Assembly: GCA_963575645.1 (NCBI GenBank)
Contig: OY754475.1
Location: 9,610,001 to 9,674,000 of the forward strand
Direction: 5' to 3'
Length of the DNA: 64,000 nucleotides
Source: Xanthostigma xanthostigma
Taxonomy: Eukaryota > Arthropoda > Insecta > Raphidioptera > Raphidiidae
The notes below the pieces were generated by a model that did no database searches, was not told where the DNA came from, and saw only the letters and a program-made list of their open reading frames with translations. The position numbers were made by a program, and so were the translations under genes. Positions within the stretch are counted from its first letter, which is position 1. Every line of letters starts with the position of its first letter. Positions 54,521 to 64,000 of the stretch are shown one piece after another.

Positions 54521-54629
54521 GCGAGGGCAGGGGGTTAAATATGCAATTTTTTTCGTAAATTAATTGATAAGGCGCAATGCTGAAATGAATTTACGTAAAA
54601 AAATTGCATATTTAACCCCCTACCCTCGC
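54521..54629. repeat. palindrome with about 43-bp arms
   Basis: GCGAGGGCAGGGGGTTAAAT...TTTCGTAAATT and AATTTACG...ATTTAACCCCCTACCCTCGC. The loop is about 23 bases (GATAAGGCGCAATGCTG). No target duplication. Probably a small MITE. Confidence 0.8.
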
Positions 54630-55180
54630 GTTATTATTCCAGGGTGCCTTCTGGCAGCTCGCCTCACGCTATGTCGGTAACAATCGAACCTGTAAACGAT
54701 AAAATTTTCAATGCACTGAGTCACCCCTACCCCTCCGTAGCCAGCTCTCCGTCTATATTAAAATATTCTGTTTTCGAGATTCTCTATTTTTTTTTTTAAT
54801 TTACATGTAAATGGCCGTTACTAGCGGTTACTAGGAATCAATTTTTATTTATTTAAAATGGCATACAATTATAGGCTACAGGTTTATAACAGGTGGCGAA
54901 TTCATTAATTTTATTTTTACGTTAATAATAGTTATACATTTATTTTTGTACAATTTTCATAAACGTTTTCGATATATTTTTTACTTAACTTGTTTATTAG
55001 CTGTAAAAACACAGTAGTAGATTCTCGCTGAAGGTGGCTTTTCCCAAAAAAAAGGGGAATTTCGAAATGCAAACAACGACTTTCGTATTTAGCAAGGTCT
55101 AATTAGTCTTTGTATAATTTTGAAAAATGTAATGATTGCCCCTGTATTTGATTTCAGTATTACATAAAAATAAAAAATAA
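54630..55180. other. unassigned AT-rich DNA
   Basis: No features recognised. Confidence 0.35.
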
Positions 55181-55777
55181 CTAGTGTGACCAGTGCGAAT
55201 TATTCGCACTAAATAAGTATAATAATTATCACTTTACAAAATTATTTTTTAAATATGATTGCACTTATTCAATTCGTTTCCAATTTTGCACACTGCTTAT
55301 AACGTTCTTCTTTTTGTTGTATTACAATATGAAGCTCAGATGACAGATCGAAGAAATATTTTACAAAAATTGTCATATAGAGGCGCAAGTATAGCAAAAG
55401 AGTTGAGCTAAACAGTCAGATGGCATCATGCAGCATTGCTGTGACGTTGTTCAGCGTTGCTCGCTGTTTCAAAATTAAAGCCATTAGATGGCAGTATGCA
55501 GTATTGTGTCTGTTGTATTACAATATGAAGGTCAGATGACAAATCGAAGTGTTGACGTTGTTTCAAAATTAAAGCCGTCAGATGACAGACGTTGTTCAGC
55601 GTTGCTATATTTTAATTAATTTACAAAAACAAAAGCAATAATTAATTTTTTAGTTGTCGATGTCAGTAGAGCAGGCAATTATCTGTAAAATGATATATAA
55701 TTTATGTGGAGAAATTGTGTGGTTTTTTCTAAAAAGGGAGGCAAACATCTTTAACCTTAGCGTATTAATATATATGA
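55181..55777 (-). mobile_element. non-autonomous Helitron, family A, copy 2
   Basis: The minus-strand copy of 4838-5431. It starts TCATATATATTAATACGC (at 55777) and ends AGTGCGAATAATTCGCACTG-GTCACACTAG (at 55181), again with A before and T after. The two copies differ by scattered substitutions and small indels but keep both ends, which confirms the element's limits. Open frames on its plus strand are antisense by-products. Confidence 0.85.
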
Positions 55778-56566
55778 TATTAACAGTAGTAGAAAACTGG
55801 AAAAAACGACATGTTGAATTGAACCGACTATGCAATACAGCACAAAAGAAAGAATCTTTACGAGGAGTGAGTCGGCACTAACACCTATATTCAGTACAGT
55901 ACGTACACTCTATATCTACAATCCTACACTATAGGGCATATAATTGCTGAACGTCTCTCTTAAATGTAAGAAGAAGGTTTGTGAGTGAGCGAGCGAAGAA
56001 CACATAACCATTGTATGACGCAACAATGGATGTCACTATGAAGAGGTGGGTGTGTTCGTACGCGCGCTCGGAAGGACGCGACATCGATTCCCGTCGCGGA
56101 TGTACGTACTATCATATTATACAGTCGAACCTGGGTAAGCAAGAGTTCAAGAGACCGTGATTTCTTTTACGCTTATCGGGGTTTTTCACTAACCCGAGTT
56201 TCTAGCTTATAGAGGTACAGGAGTGACCTTTCTCACTTATTCAAAATTTGTAATAAATTACCTTTACATGTGTGGAATTTAAAGGCTGTGAAGCTAAAAA
56301 CAACTATAAAAGACTTTCTTATAAATAAAGTAATATACAGTATGGATGAATATTTTAATATAAATTTTAGTAGGTACTGAATAAATTTTAATACCTAGTA
56401 AGTAATTATATTATATTATGTATGTTTATGACGCATTCTACGCTGTTATTATATAGCACATATAGAAATAAAGAGACCTATCTATCTATCTATCTATAGA
56501 GGTCTATAAAAATACAGCAAATATTTAGTGATAAACATGTATGTATTATTCGACATAGATAATAAT
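55778..56566. other. unassigned DNA
   Basis: An ATCT run lies at 56480-56499. 56030-56110 is CpG-rich (TACGCGCGCTCGGAAGGACG). No exon recognised. Confidence 0.35.
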
Positions 56567-57102
56567 TAGTGATGTGCCGGATATCCGTATCCGCGGATAT
56601 CCGAGGGAGAAGAAAGATCCGTATCCGTTAGTTTTTGGCGGATCTTTTACGGATCTTTTACCTTATTAATTTTCAATTCATAGATGAAATTTTATATATA
56701 TATAGGTGATTAGATAATAATGAAAAACTGTTAAATTCCATTCAGATTATTTTTATTTTTTAAAATCGTATTTGCCACCTTTATATTGCAAACATTTATC
56801 GTAGTGAGTACCATACCAATAGCACATAACGCAAAGGTACTAAAAAACTATCTTTATAATGAGATATTGCACATCGATCTTTGGAAAGAGACAATCTGTT
56901 ATGAGAGTTAACTCTTAAAGAGGTCAATAACTTTTTCCCATAACACATTGTCTCTTTCCAAAGGTCGATGTGCAATATTTACCGCCGCGTACTCTAAGAA
57001 AGTTAAGATCCGTATCCGTATCCGCGGAACTTGAAACCAAATATCCGTATTCAGATCCGTATCCGCGGATATATACATTTTTAACGATCCGGCACATCAT
57101 TA
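56567..57102. mobile_element. hAT-type element with ATCCGCGGAT repeats
   Basis: Termini TAGTGATGTGCCGGAT and ATCCGGCACATCATTA. The 8-bp flanks ATAATAAT and ATAGTAAT differ at one position. Both ends carry several copies of ATCCGTATCCGCGGATAT, which are self-complementary. A second inner hairpin (56867-56974) pairs TGCACATCGATCTTTGGAAA with its complement. No coding frame. Confidence 0.82.
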
Positions 57103-57110
57103 ATAGTAAT

Positions 57111-57884
57111 TCAACGTTTTTCACTCATTGACCTCTATAGCTGAGACTACTACTTGCCTCTGTCTCAATAAGCAATAGTTGAACGTATTAATAGCTCCAT
57201 GAAATTTAAGAGTGAGTCATGAATAACTGAACTAACATTGCTTTTGTATCATTAATTTTGTTTTCTTTTTTTTGCATGTACAGAATGATCCATTTTAGTC
57301 TTACCAGGCAGATATTTGAAAACAGTGGGGCTAAAAAAAAGATTTCAACAAAAGTTGTACAGTGTTGTTAGGGGGACATCGTTCAGGGGCTCCCCCCTCC
57401 TTGGGGGTGGAGGTAAGTCGATTTTTTTTAAATAGCAACTCCCATTTTTTTATGACATATTTTAATTTGACAACTTCAAAAATTCATATAAAATTGTCAT
57501 AACGTTACATAAGAAAATATTCGAGAAAAGCGTTATCAATTTATTAATTAAGAGTAATAATTAAATTATTTCTAAATCTAATTCTAATTATTTTTCATAG
57601 CATTTCTAACGCGTGTAAATTACTCGTATTAATAAGAATTATTACTGTTAATTAATCGATAACGTTTTTTCAAATATTTCCTTATGTAACCTTATGAAAA
57701 TTTTATATGAATTTATAAAGAAAAAAATGGAGATTTCGAAAATGTAAATAAAAGTACTTATGTTGCCATTTGAAGAAAAAAATGCCTGTACACTTCCGGT
57801 TGAGTTTGAAGTACTTACAAAAAATATACAACAGTTTTCGAAAGTAAATTACGAATGGAACAAAAAACTATCTAATTTTTTTTT
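57111..57884. other. unassigned DNA
   Basis: Contains an inverted pair around TCATAACGTTACATAAG...CTTATGTAACCTTATGA (57498-57700), probably an old MITE. C/G-rich patch at 57380-57410. No genes. Confidence 0.4.
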
Positions 57885-58205
57885 ATTACTCATGCGGGAA
57901 AAGTGGTATGTTTACGCACGCTGTTACGGTTGAAAAGTAGCTATTTTCATTTGCGTGCGGAAACTTTATTTGTCGCACTGAAATTATTGTTTGCCGCACG
58001 CAACCATAGTTACCAATACAATAACAATTTTAACTAAATTTTCAACTTTTTAATGATTTAATTTTAATTTTTATTACTTCTAATTTCTTTTTTTAATTCG
58101 TAATAAAATTTTAATTTTAATTTAATTTAATTCGTAATAAAAAATCGTATGTGCAACTCGTGCGGCATTGTCGATTGCCGCACTAGTTGCACAATATACT
58201 AGTAG
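57885..58205 (-). repeat. repeat family D, copy 2
   Basis: Inverted match to 34967-35365, but without a central segment of about 80 bp. The end reads GTGCAACTCGTGCGGCATTG...ATTGCCGCACTAGTTGCAC, a near-perfect palindrome. Confidence 0.7.
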
Positions 58206-58373
58206 GATACAAGAATTATTTATTAATACCACTATCGTTGAGCACATTGTATATCGAACGTGCCGAGACATTCTTTTCCCATTGTTGTGTATACAGGGGT
58301 GTCGAGACGAAGCTTCAGACTAGACCGGAAATTGATGTACCTTGCGAAAAGTCCGCCAAGTGTCAATGAGCCT

Positions 58374-58489
58374 TTTTCATGAAGTATGAACATTTTGTCG
58401 CTAGTAGCGACAAAATGTTCATACTTCATGAAAATGTTTGTCCCTACCGCACTAGTAGCGACTCGCTACTAGTGCGGTAGGGACAAACA
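58374..58489. repeat. two back-to-back perfect hairpins
   Basis: Hairpin 1 (58376-58433): TTCATGAAGTATGAACATTT...GTCGCTAGTAGCGAC...ATTCATGAA-type arms, 28 bp each. Hairpin 2 (58433-58489): AAATGTTTGTCCCTACCGCA-CTAGTAGCGA and its complement, 28 bp each. The two have different arms but share the central CTAGTAGCGA. They follow family D, which also has CGCACTAGT text. Confidence 0.9.
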
Positions 58490-58734
58490 TTTCCCAATCT
58501 CCATTAAAAGACATGCAAAAACTAAAAGAATAAAATATTTTTTGTTTGTGTTATAAATATGGTGTACAAAAAAATGTTTTTGCTGGAAGACGATTCACCA
58601 AATGCAAAATAAAAATTGCAAAAATCAAAGATAGTAATATTGCAAGGTTAAAAAGCTGGCTACACTGACGCAATTTAAAAATCTTAGCGAAAAAAAATAA
58701 ATATTATTCGACAGTAGTATGTGTATTTGTCATC

Positions 58735-58880
58735 CTCTTTTTATCTTCACTAACTTATATCTCCCTCTCAACTTTCGTTCGCCTCGCCCGATCACACTTC
58801 CGTAAATCTCTCGTTACGCATTCACCAGCTTACTCTTCAACTCAAGCGTGCATAAAGAAGATTTACTTCAATAAATATTT
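58735..58880 (-). repeat. fragment related to family G copy 2
   Basis: CACTAACTTATATCTCCCTC, GTTCGCCTCGCCCGATCAC and AAGATTTACTTCAATAAA are the reverse of text at 38540-38760. Confidence 0.6.
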
Positions 58881-59030
58881 TTTGGCCCTACTACAGGCGC
58901 TGCGTAATTGGAGGCACTGCCATCAGTAAAAAGGCTCTTCAGTTTCCTATATTTTTATGACATATTTAATGCAACATGTGCGACATCCCTAGCTGATCGC
59001 CTGGTGATTTAGTTCACCATCTAACGGCTG

Positions 59031-59357
59031 GTGAGTGGTGACGATGATGCAGCGCAGTTCTTTTGTCTTTCGATGGAAGAGCGGAAACAGGAACAAGAAA
59101 ACGGAAGGAAGGAAATTAATGAGGAAGATTCTATTTCATTCATGTTTTATTATTGTCGATATCAACTCTCTCTCAGGCAAGACTATTATTGCTGCATTCC
59201 GCGAGGGCGCAACTCGAATAAAAAACAATTATTATCTTCGACTGAGAAGTGGATAATATCAACTTTAAACAACGGTATAGATTGGAAAGATATAGTACCC
59301 ACTGTCAACAATACTAATGATTTCTTCACGCATTACAACATTCGGTTTCGCTTAGGT
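59031..59357 (+). other. unrecognised open frame region
   Basis: An ATG at 59031 opens 148 codons to 59477, the longest non-repetitive frame in the window, but its last 40 codons lie in the hAT element at 59358. The first part (acidic MSGDDDAAQ..., then Lys/Asn-rich) matches no domain I know. Overlapping frames exist in the +1 register. I do not call it a gene. Confidence 0.2.
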
Positions 59358-59764
59358 CAGCGGTCTTTAATAAAGTGCAAGATGATTTTTTTTGTAGACT
59401 TAAACGGCATTTCAATTATCATAATATTTCAACATAAAAACATTTTTCACACTAGTCCAGGGGCTCTTTTGATGTAAAGTTGCGGCTCTCCTCTTCCATA
59501 CACAACAAATAATTGTTTTATTATATAAACCCTTAAAAATCTTCAAATCCATGATTGAGTATCATGTCTATCTCTCAGCCATTTCCACTCGCGTCTCACC
59601 CGCACCGCCCCCTTCGCGACGGGTCGTCCTCGGATATATATTATACCTATAATAAGCAAATACTATAATAATGAAACGAATATGTTTAGTGGCTCTTTAA
59701 AAACTGGGAAATTTTGTAAATTGTAACTTTTGGCTCTTCCGTCTCAAAATGTTTCCGACCCCTG
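59358..59764. mobile_element. hAT-type non-autonomous element
   Basis: Ends CAGCGGTCTTTAATAAAG and, reversed, CAGGGGTCGGAAACATTTTG, a recognisable hAT inverted-repeat pair. The 8-bp flanks GCTTAGGT and TACTAGAT share only the central TAG, so the duplication is decayed or lost. GCGGCTCTCC and GGCTCTT text lies near both ends. Confidence 0.6.
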
Positions 59765-60204
59765 TACTAGATACAAAAAAAAGTTCAAATAGTTTTTTGT
59801 TCAACTCGAGATTTAGGTATTGTCGGAAATTACTGAGGTTTGTTTTTTTTTTTTTGTACTACAAACTCAACCAGAAATGGTAACATATATTTTTTTACAT
59901 TTCGAAATGCCAACGTTGGCAAAAAAAATAAACATATTGTACATGCTAAAGGTTTCATTTTTCCCTTAATATATCATTTTAAAACACAAGAGGAACGATA
60001 GCAACATAATGAGTCTAGATAAAGTTAAGATTTTCAAATTTCCTGCACAAAATTTTTATTTTTCAAAGATAAACATTCTTTGGAATCCGTAATTCAATAA
60101 TTTTCTCGATTTTTGAAACGAATTAAACGGCAAGAAGGAATATTTCATCCACCTAAATATTTCAAGCATTTAACAGTGCGACGAATCAGCATTTTGTGTC
60201 TGCA
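59765..60204. other. unassigned AT-rich DNA
   Basis: No features recognised. Confidence 0.35.
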
Positions 60205-60205
60205 G

Positions 60206-60292
60206 GTGGAAGCGGTTGGCGTTCAAGGTGGGATGTGGGGCGAAGCACCCCCCGTACACGTGTCTCCCGCCACCATCGTTTATAGCAGTTAA
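60206..60292 (+). CDS. possible terminal coding exon (weak)
   Basis: TTTTGTGTCTGCAG is an acceptable 3' splice site. The next 28 codons are open and GC-richer than the surroundings, ending ...VHVSPATIVYSS and a TAA at 60290-60292. A competing frame (60216-60512, 98 codons) overlaps it. I do not recognise the peptide. It is listed because it is the only splice-like, non-repetitive candidate I saw. Transcript evidence would decide. Confidence 0.15.
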   Translation: MEAVGVQGGMWGEAPPVHVSPATIVYSS

Positions 60293-60512
60293 TTTCCTAA
60301 AGGTCGTTTTGCGTAAATTACAGTTAGTAATAACTCTCGAGCCGCAGGACCCATATTACACCAGACGTTCCGAAACAGTCGATGCACAATCTTCAGCGCT
60401 TGTCAAAAGTCTCCGCTCGCCGATATTGGATGTAGATTATGCTATAAGTAGCCACATCATCAAGCGGCTTAATCGCAAAATCGCGCGACAAAAAGTAACG
60501 GGTATGCATTAA

Positions 60513-61510
60513 CCAAACAAAAAATTTTTTTTCGTAAATCATTGTTTATTATAAAGTATATTTAAAGTGTTTTATTAATATTTTTGGCACTACCCCCTAA
60601 AAAATTTTTGCTTGACATGCATGTATACTAGGGTGTCCATATTTTTTTTTTGCAGCGCCACCTATATTTTTAGCTTATGGTCTAAAAAAATATCATCTCT
60701 TAATATTCATATTAAACCGTGCCCTAAAGTTGATACATTTCCCTTTTAAATAACATGGGATTTTTTCACTATTCACATTTAATTTTTTTTCTCTGAAATA
60801 AATGAGCGTACAACAATAAGCAATCAATATTTGTATAGGTAATTCAACGCTCTACAAAAAAGGTCTCTTATGACTTTTCAATAAATTCACTCTGTCAAAA
60901 GTCATTCAAGGTTAAATTTAAAATTTTTAAGAAAAGAAATAAATTTTTTGACCACGTTTTTGAAATGTGTCACTCATACATGCCTTTTTGCACTCTATAC
61001 TTTGTGTTTACAAGCAATACTATAGAAAAAATGCGTTTTTATTTTCTTCATATTGTTCCACCACTTCGAAAAAATTGAAAAAATTCTCGAGTATAGAGGA
61101 GTATACTAGCTGCGGCGAAAGATGAAGCCACCGCGTCATAGTGACGTGAACGCATTGCGCCCGCCTTCTAGCTTGCTATTGGCGTTTTCGGAGATCCATG
61201 TGCGTCGAGTGTTTATTTTTATTCTACCGCTATATCTATCCGCTATAAATGAATATATCGAATTTATTCCACACGCCACTGTCTGCAGGCAAGTAGGCGG
61301 TCACTACCATATTATTAATAACATGCCTGGCTTTAACTCTCACCGCGGGCACTATATAGGAGGCATTCTCTGACAAAATTTAGTCATCACGCATATATAG
61401 TATTTTATGCACGTAGGTATCCCCTGATTTCAAAATATAATTTAAAAAAAAATTTACAGTTCAATTTTGCGCAAATTAACGTCTAATTGCGTTTTACTCT
61501 CATGCTGTTA
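60513..61510. other. unassigned DNA with one shared fragment
   Basis: 61105-61218 is the inverted counterpart of 42126-42226. Near 60615 lies TATACTAGGGTGTCCATATT, which could be a transposon terminus without a visible partner. Confidence 0.35.
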
Positions 61511-62078
61511 AGCGGCCCATACACGCTCAATATTATTGCGCAATATTTGGGTTTGTGCAATATAATTGACCGTGTGTAGACGAGTTTGAAAGGTTGCGCA
61601 ATATATTGTGTGATTTTCAAAATCTTGAAAATATATTGAGCAACGGGGAAATATTGTGCCGTCTGTTGTCAAGATTGCGCAATATCCCGTCAGTTTATCT
61701 CAAGTAGCGGTCGTTTCAATAAGTAGTCTCAACTACGCCTCATCATGGGTGACAAGAAATTCGAAAGACAATTTATTGTTGAATTTATCGAGGTGTATAG
61801 TGGTCTTCCGGCTCTGTAGAATGTGAAGTCCATGAAGACTATAGTAATCGTGACAACATGATGACTGAATTTCTGGTGGGGACTGTTTGCACAATGTGGT
61901 TGTACCGTCTGTACTCGAAATTGAGCAATATATTGCACAACCTTCAATATCGACTCCATACAGTACAATTTTTTGCACAAACCAAAATATTGTACAATAA
62001 TATTGACTGTCTAGGGGCCGCCGTCAAAATATTGTGCAACCCACATTGCATAATAATATTGAGCGTCTATGGGCCGCT
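61511..62078 (+). mobile_element. PIF/Harbinger-type element with MADF relic
   Basis: Inverted ends AGCGGCCCATACACGCTCAA and its complement TTGAGCGTCTATGGGCCGCT, flanked by TTA (61508-61510 and 62079-62081), a TWA duplication. The subterminal regions contain many copies of TTGCGCAATAT and its complement, likely transposase-binding sites. The interior holds a MADF-type fragment (61745-61875). 568 bp; non-autonomous. Confidence 0.87.
61745..61875 (+). pseudogene. MADF-domain (Myb/SANT-like) protein fragment
   Basis: From ATG at 61745 the frame reads MGDKKFERQFIVEFIEVYSG, then LPAL and a stop. After a frameshift it continues NVKS...EDYSNRD. The order [FI-x-(5-7)-P-x-LW-(5-8)-Y.(D/N)R] is the start of MADF domains, and Harbinger elements often encode a Myb/SANT/MADF-like DNA-binding partner of the transposase. 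A stop replaces the tryptophan codon (TGG to TAG), and a frameshift follows. Non-functional. Confidence 0.65.
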
Positions 62079-62081
62079 TTA

Positions 62082-62545
62082 GACTACATTTATTTTATTT
62101 TTAAAACTTTACATAACTAGTGTTAAATGTGTTATTTCACGATCTCTATACATATATGAAATACAGCTATTTTATATAGGAGGCGGTTCCCATAAGAGCA
62201 TCCAAAATTTGATTATTGTACGAGATGTCCTTCAAGAGATAGAAGGTAGCAGACACAACGCGAACTCTACAACTTGGCAGCATCACACTGTAAGTGTAAA
62301 ATGTAGGTCCACTGTGCTACGTTACGTTTCCCCGAAGACTTATTAACAATCACGTAACCACCGTATTCATTGTGTGTTGTTGTAACATAGTCACATTATA
62401 ACAAAACATAACAACACACTTAACTGATAACGAACTGACAAACCTTCCGAAACATTATCATTTTATCAACAGGACGTTCCGTTGCTATATAGACAGTGAA
62501 TATTATCAAAAATTTAAATCTTTGATTAACGTCATAGAACTCTTC
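62082..62545. other. unassigned DNA
   Basis: The end (62515-62545) is the family-M flank TTTGATTAACGTCATAGAAC. Otherwise nothing. Confidence 0.35.
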
Positions 62546-62700
62546 AAATAAATAAAATTGTCGACCAATTTTTTTCAGATCACATATTGACAAAAATGAT
62601 ATAAAAATATAAATCAAAATAACAAAGTATGATTTATATTTTTATATAATTTTTGTCAATATATGGTCTGAAAAAAATTGGTAGACAATTTTATTTATTT
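62546..62700. mobile_element. hairpin MITE, family M, copy M1
   Basis: AAATAAATAAAATTGTCGAC...TTTTTTTCAGA and its complement form arms of about 70 bp with a short centre (AAATAACAAAGT). Shorter than M2 because the internal CTGAAGAAGATCC motif is missing. Confidence 0.78.
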
Positions 62701-62754
62701 AAAAAATCAAAAATGTAAGTATGTAAATGTATTATTAAGTGTTTAGTTGTTTAA

Positions 62755-63166
62755 TCCATATAATATATGGGAATCTCGTGTCACAATTTTGGCCGCACTA
62801 ATCTCTGAAACTACACTGAACCGATTTAATGAAATTTTGTAAATGTGTCTTGCTTGGTTCAAATTACACTACAGGATAGTTTTTACAATACTTTGAACAA
62901 AATTACGGTATTTTGTGAAAAAAAAACTGTTTTAGTGACATGTAGCGACATCTGATAGAATTTACTCAAAACTATTAGTTCAGAAGCAAACAAAAAAACT
63001 GTTTTTGTACCAAGTAGCGACATGAGATAAAATTCGCTCAAAGCTACTAGTTCAGAAACAAATCTAGTAGAATTTGCTTAAAGCTATTAGTTCAGACGCC
63101 GGGCCGCAAACGAAATTAGCAGAATTATATCTATCGCACCCGGATGAAACAAGACCGGGCCGCTAG
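62755..63166 (+). mobile_element. non-autonomous Helitron, family C, complete
   Basis: Starts TCCATATAATATATGGGAAT and ends CACCCGGATGAAACAAGACC-GGGCCGCTAG, with CTAG at 63163-63166, A before and T after. It contains about three tandem units of 65-75 bp (GTAGCGACATCTGATAGAAT...TTAGTTCAGAAGCAAAC), as Helentron-type elements often do. Reference copy for 899-1192 and 43971-44340. Confidence 0.85.
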
Positions 63167-63662
63167 TTTTTTATAACATTTATTAACTAAAATAAATTCT
63201 AACTATAAAATTAACAACACTACTTTATGCTGAAGATATAAAATTAATATATTTGACATTTGTACTGCGAATATCCAAGAGACAATGCCTTGTGTGTTTA
63301 TCAAAAAAAATACGTATTAACTACACTTTTAAAGTAGCACCAATTCCTATTTACGATGTATTATTTTTTAATAATAATTTGAAAATCAAAGTTGTACTTT
63401 TCCAGAGTGGTTAAAAAAACAAGGTAAAAATAATAGCATTGCTACACGCCCAACATAAATAATATTTGGCGCACGACGCTGCGATGTTAGTTTTCGCGCT
63501 AAATATACTTGTTTTACAAAAATAATGAACTTTATAAATCATTCTCTTCTTCTTCTTCCATTACATCGTCCACAATCACATTTCAGTTGAATAACGCACG
63601 ATGGTCGAGTTTAGAAAAGAACGTGTGTTTTGCAGAACATAAAAAACGAGTGTGCTTTAGAC
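63167..63662. other. unassigned AT-rich DNA
   Basis: No features recognised. Confidence 0.35.
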
Positions 63663-63775
63663 CACATGACTGAAGTAAAACTTCTTCCTGCCATAATTTG
63701 TTACTATTCACCCGAAAATTCACAAAATATGAACTTTAAAATGATTTTACAATTTTATTCACTTTAAACGTAGAA
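63663..63775 (-). repeat. interspersed segment, copy 2
   Basis: Inverted match to 38997-39112 (CTGAAGTAAAACTTCTTCCT, GCCATAATTTGTTACTATTC, TTCACTTTAAACGTAGAATA). The frame seen in copy 1 is present (CCAT at the reversed start). Its flanks differ, so it is a dispersed repeat. Confidence 0.6.
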
Positions 63776-64000
63776 TATTTAATGTATTGAACAAAATATT
63801 AATTTATAAGATTGTTCAAGAACGAAATGAACAGTCTAATGTACAAACATTTTCACGCTACCCAAAAATGTTTGATAGCTCTTGGACACTTTAATGACAC
63901 TCTCCGTTTTAATAATTTTATCTTGGATTACGGACACAAAAAAAAAAATGTTTAAAAGGGTTTGAACAGTCCACACACAAACTCTACGATCGCCATATGA
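63776..64000. other. unassigned AT-rich DNA
   Basis: Nothing recognised up to the window edge. Confidence 0.35.

Overview
The window is AT-rich animal DNA, almost certainly from a moth or butterfly. The evidence is its repeats. It carries several Helitron/Helentron families of the type common in Lepidoptera (5' TC with TCTATACTAATAT-like starts, 3' ends near CCGCTAG). It also has a tRNA-headed SINE of about 390 bp, the interspersed repeat that begins ATCGGCCAAGTGCGAGTCGA, and many foldback MITEs. There are no bacterial-style genes, operons, Shine-Dalgarno sites or CRISPR arrays.

I find no host protein-coding gene I can defend in 64 kb. The open frames are short, and most lie inside repeats, simple sequence or antisense SINE tails. 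The window therefore looks like intergenic DNA or the inside of a very large intron. The only recognisable protein relics belong to transposons: a CENP-B/Tigger-type transposase N-terminus (30801-30998), a PIF/Harbinger transposase N-terminal fragment (about 32688-32888) and a MADF-domain fragment inside another Harbinger element (61745-61875). A possible THAP-like fragment (7187-7297) and a possible terminal exon (60206-60292) are weak.

Layout. 0.6-1.9 kb: two abutting Helitron copies and a long unclassified repeat (family G). 2.4-3.4 kb: a GC-rich hairpin element and a mariner-type MITE. 4.8-6.3 kb: a 594-bp Helitron followed directly by a tandem array of about 223-bp units. 7.2-10.6 kb: foldback elements and repeat family F. 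11.3-15.4 kb: Helentrons and a roughly 205-bp tandem array whose units each hold a perfect or near-perfect copy of a tRNA-Lys primer-binding-site sequence. 15.9-25.9 kb: two Foldback-like elements (family E), three hairpin MITEs, SINEs and a perfect inverted-dimer hairpin with a 14-bp target duplication. 27-28 kb: a hAT element full of TATCGATA palindromes, with an exact 8-bp target duplication. 30-34 kb: nested DNA transposons (a hairpin MITE in a Tigger, a Helentron in a Harbinger). 34-43 kb: MITEs, SINEs, microsatellites and a solo LTR with TATA box and heat-shock-element-like sites. 43-64 kb: more Helitrons, hATs, Harbingers, a pair of back-to-back perfect hairpins and low-information DNA.

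The elements do not act as a pathway. What they give is a history: target-site duplications fix many boundaries exactly, and nesting orders several insertions. The most unusual items are the tRNA-Lys/PBS tandem array, the tRNA-Lys-like module shared by two Helentron copies, the new Helitron family abutting a satellite-like array, the hairpin with a retroposon-like target duplication, and the solo LTR with stress-type promoter motifs.
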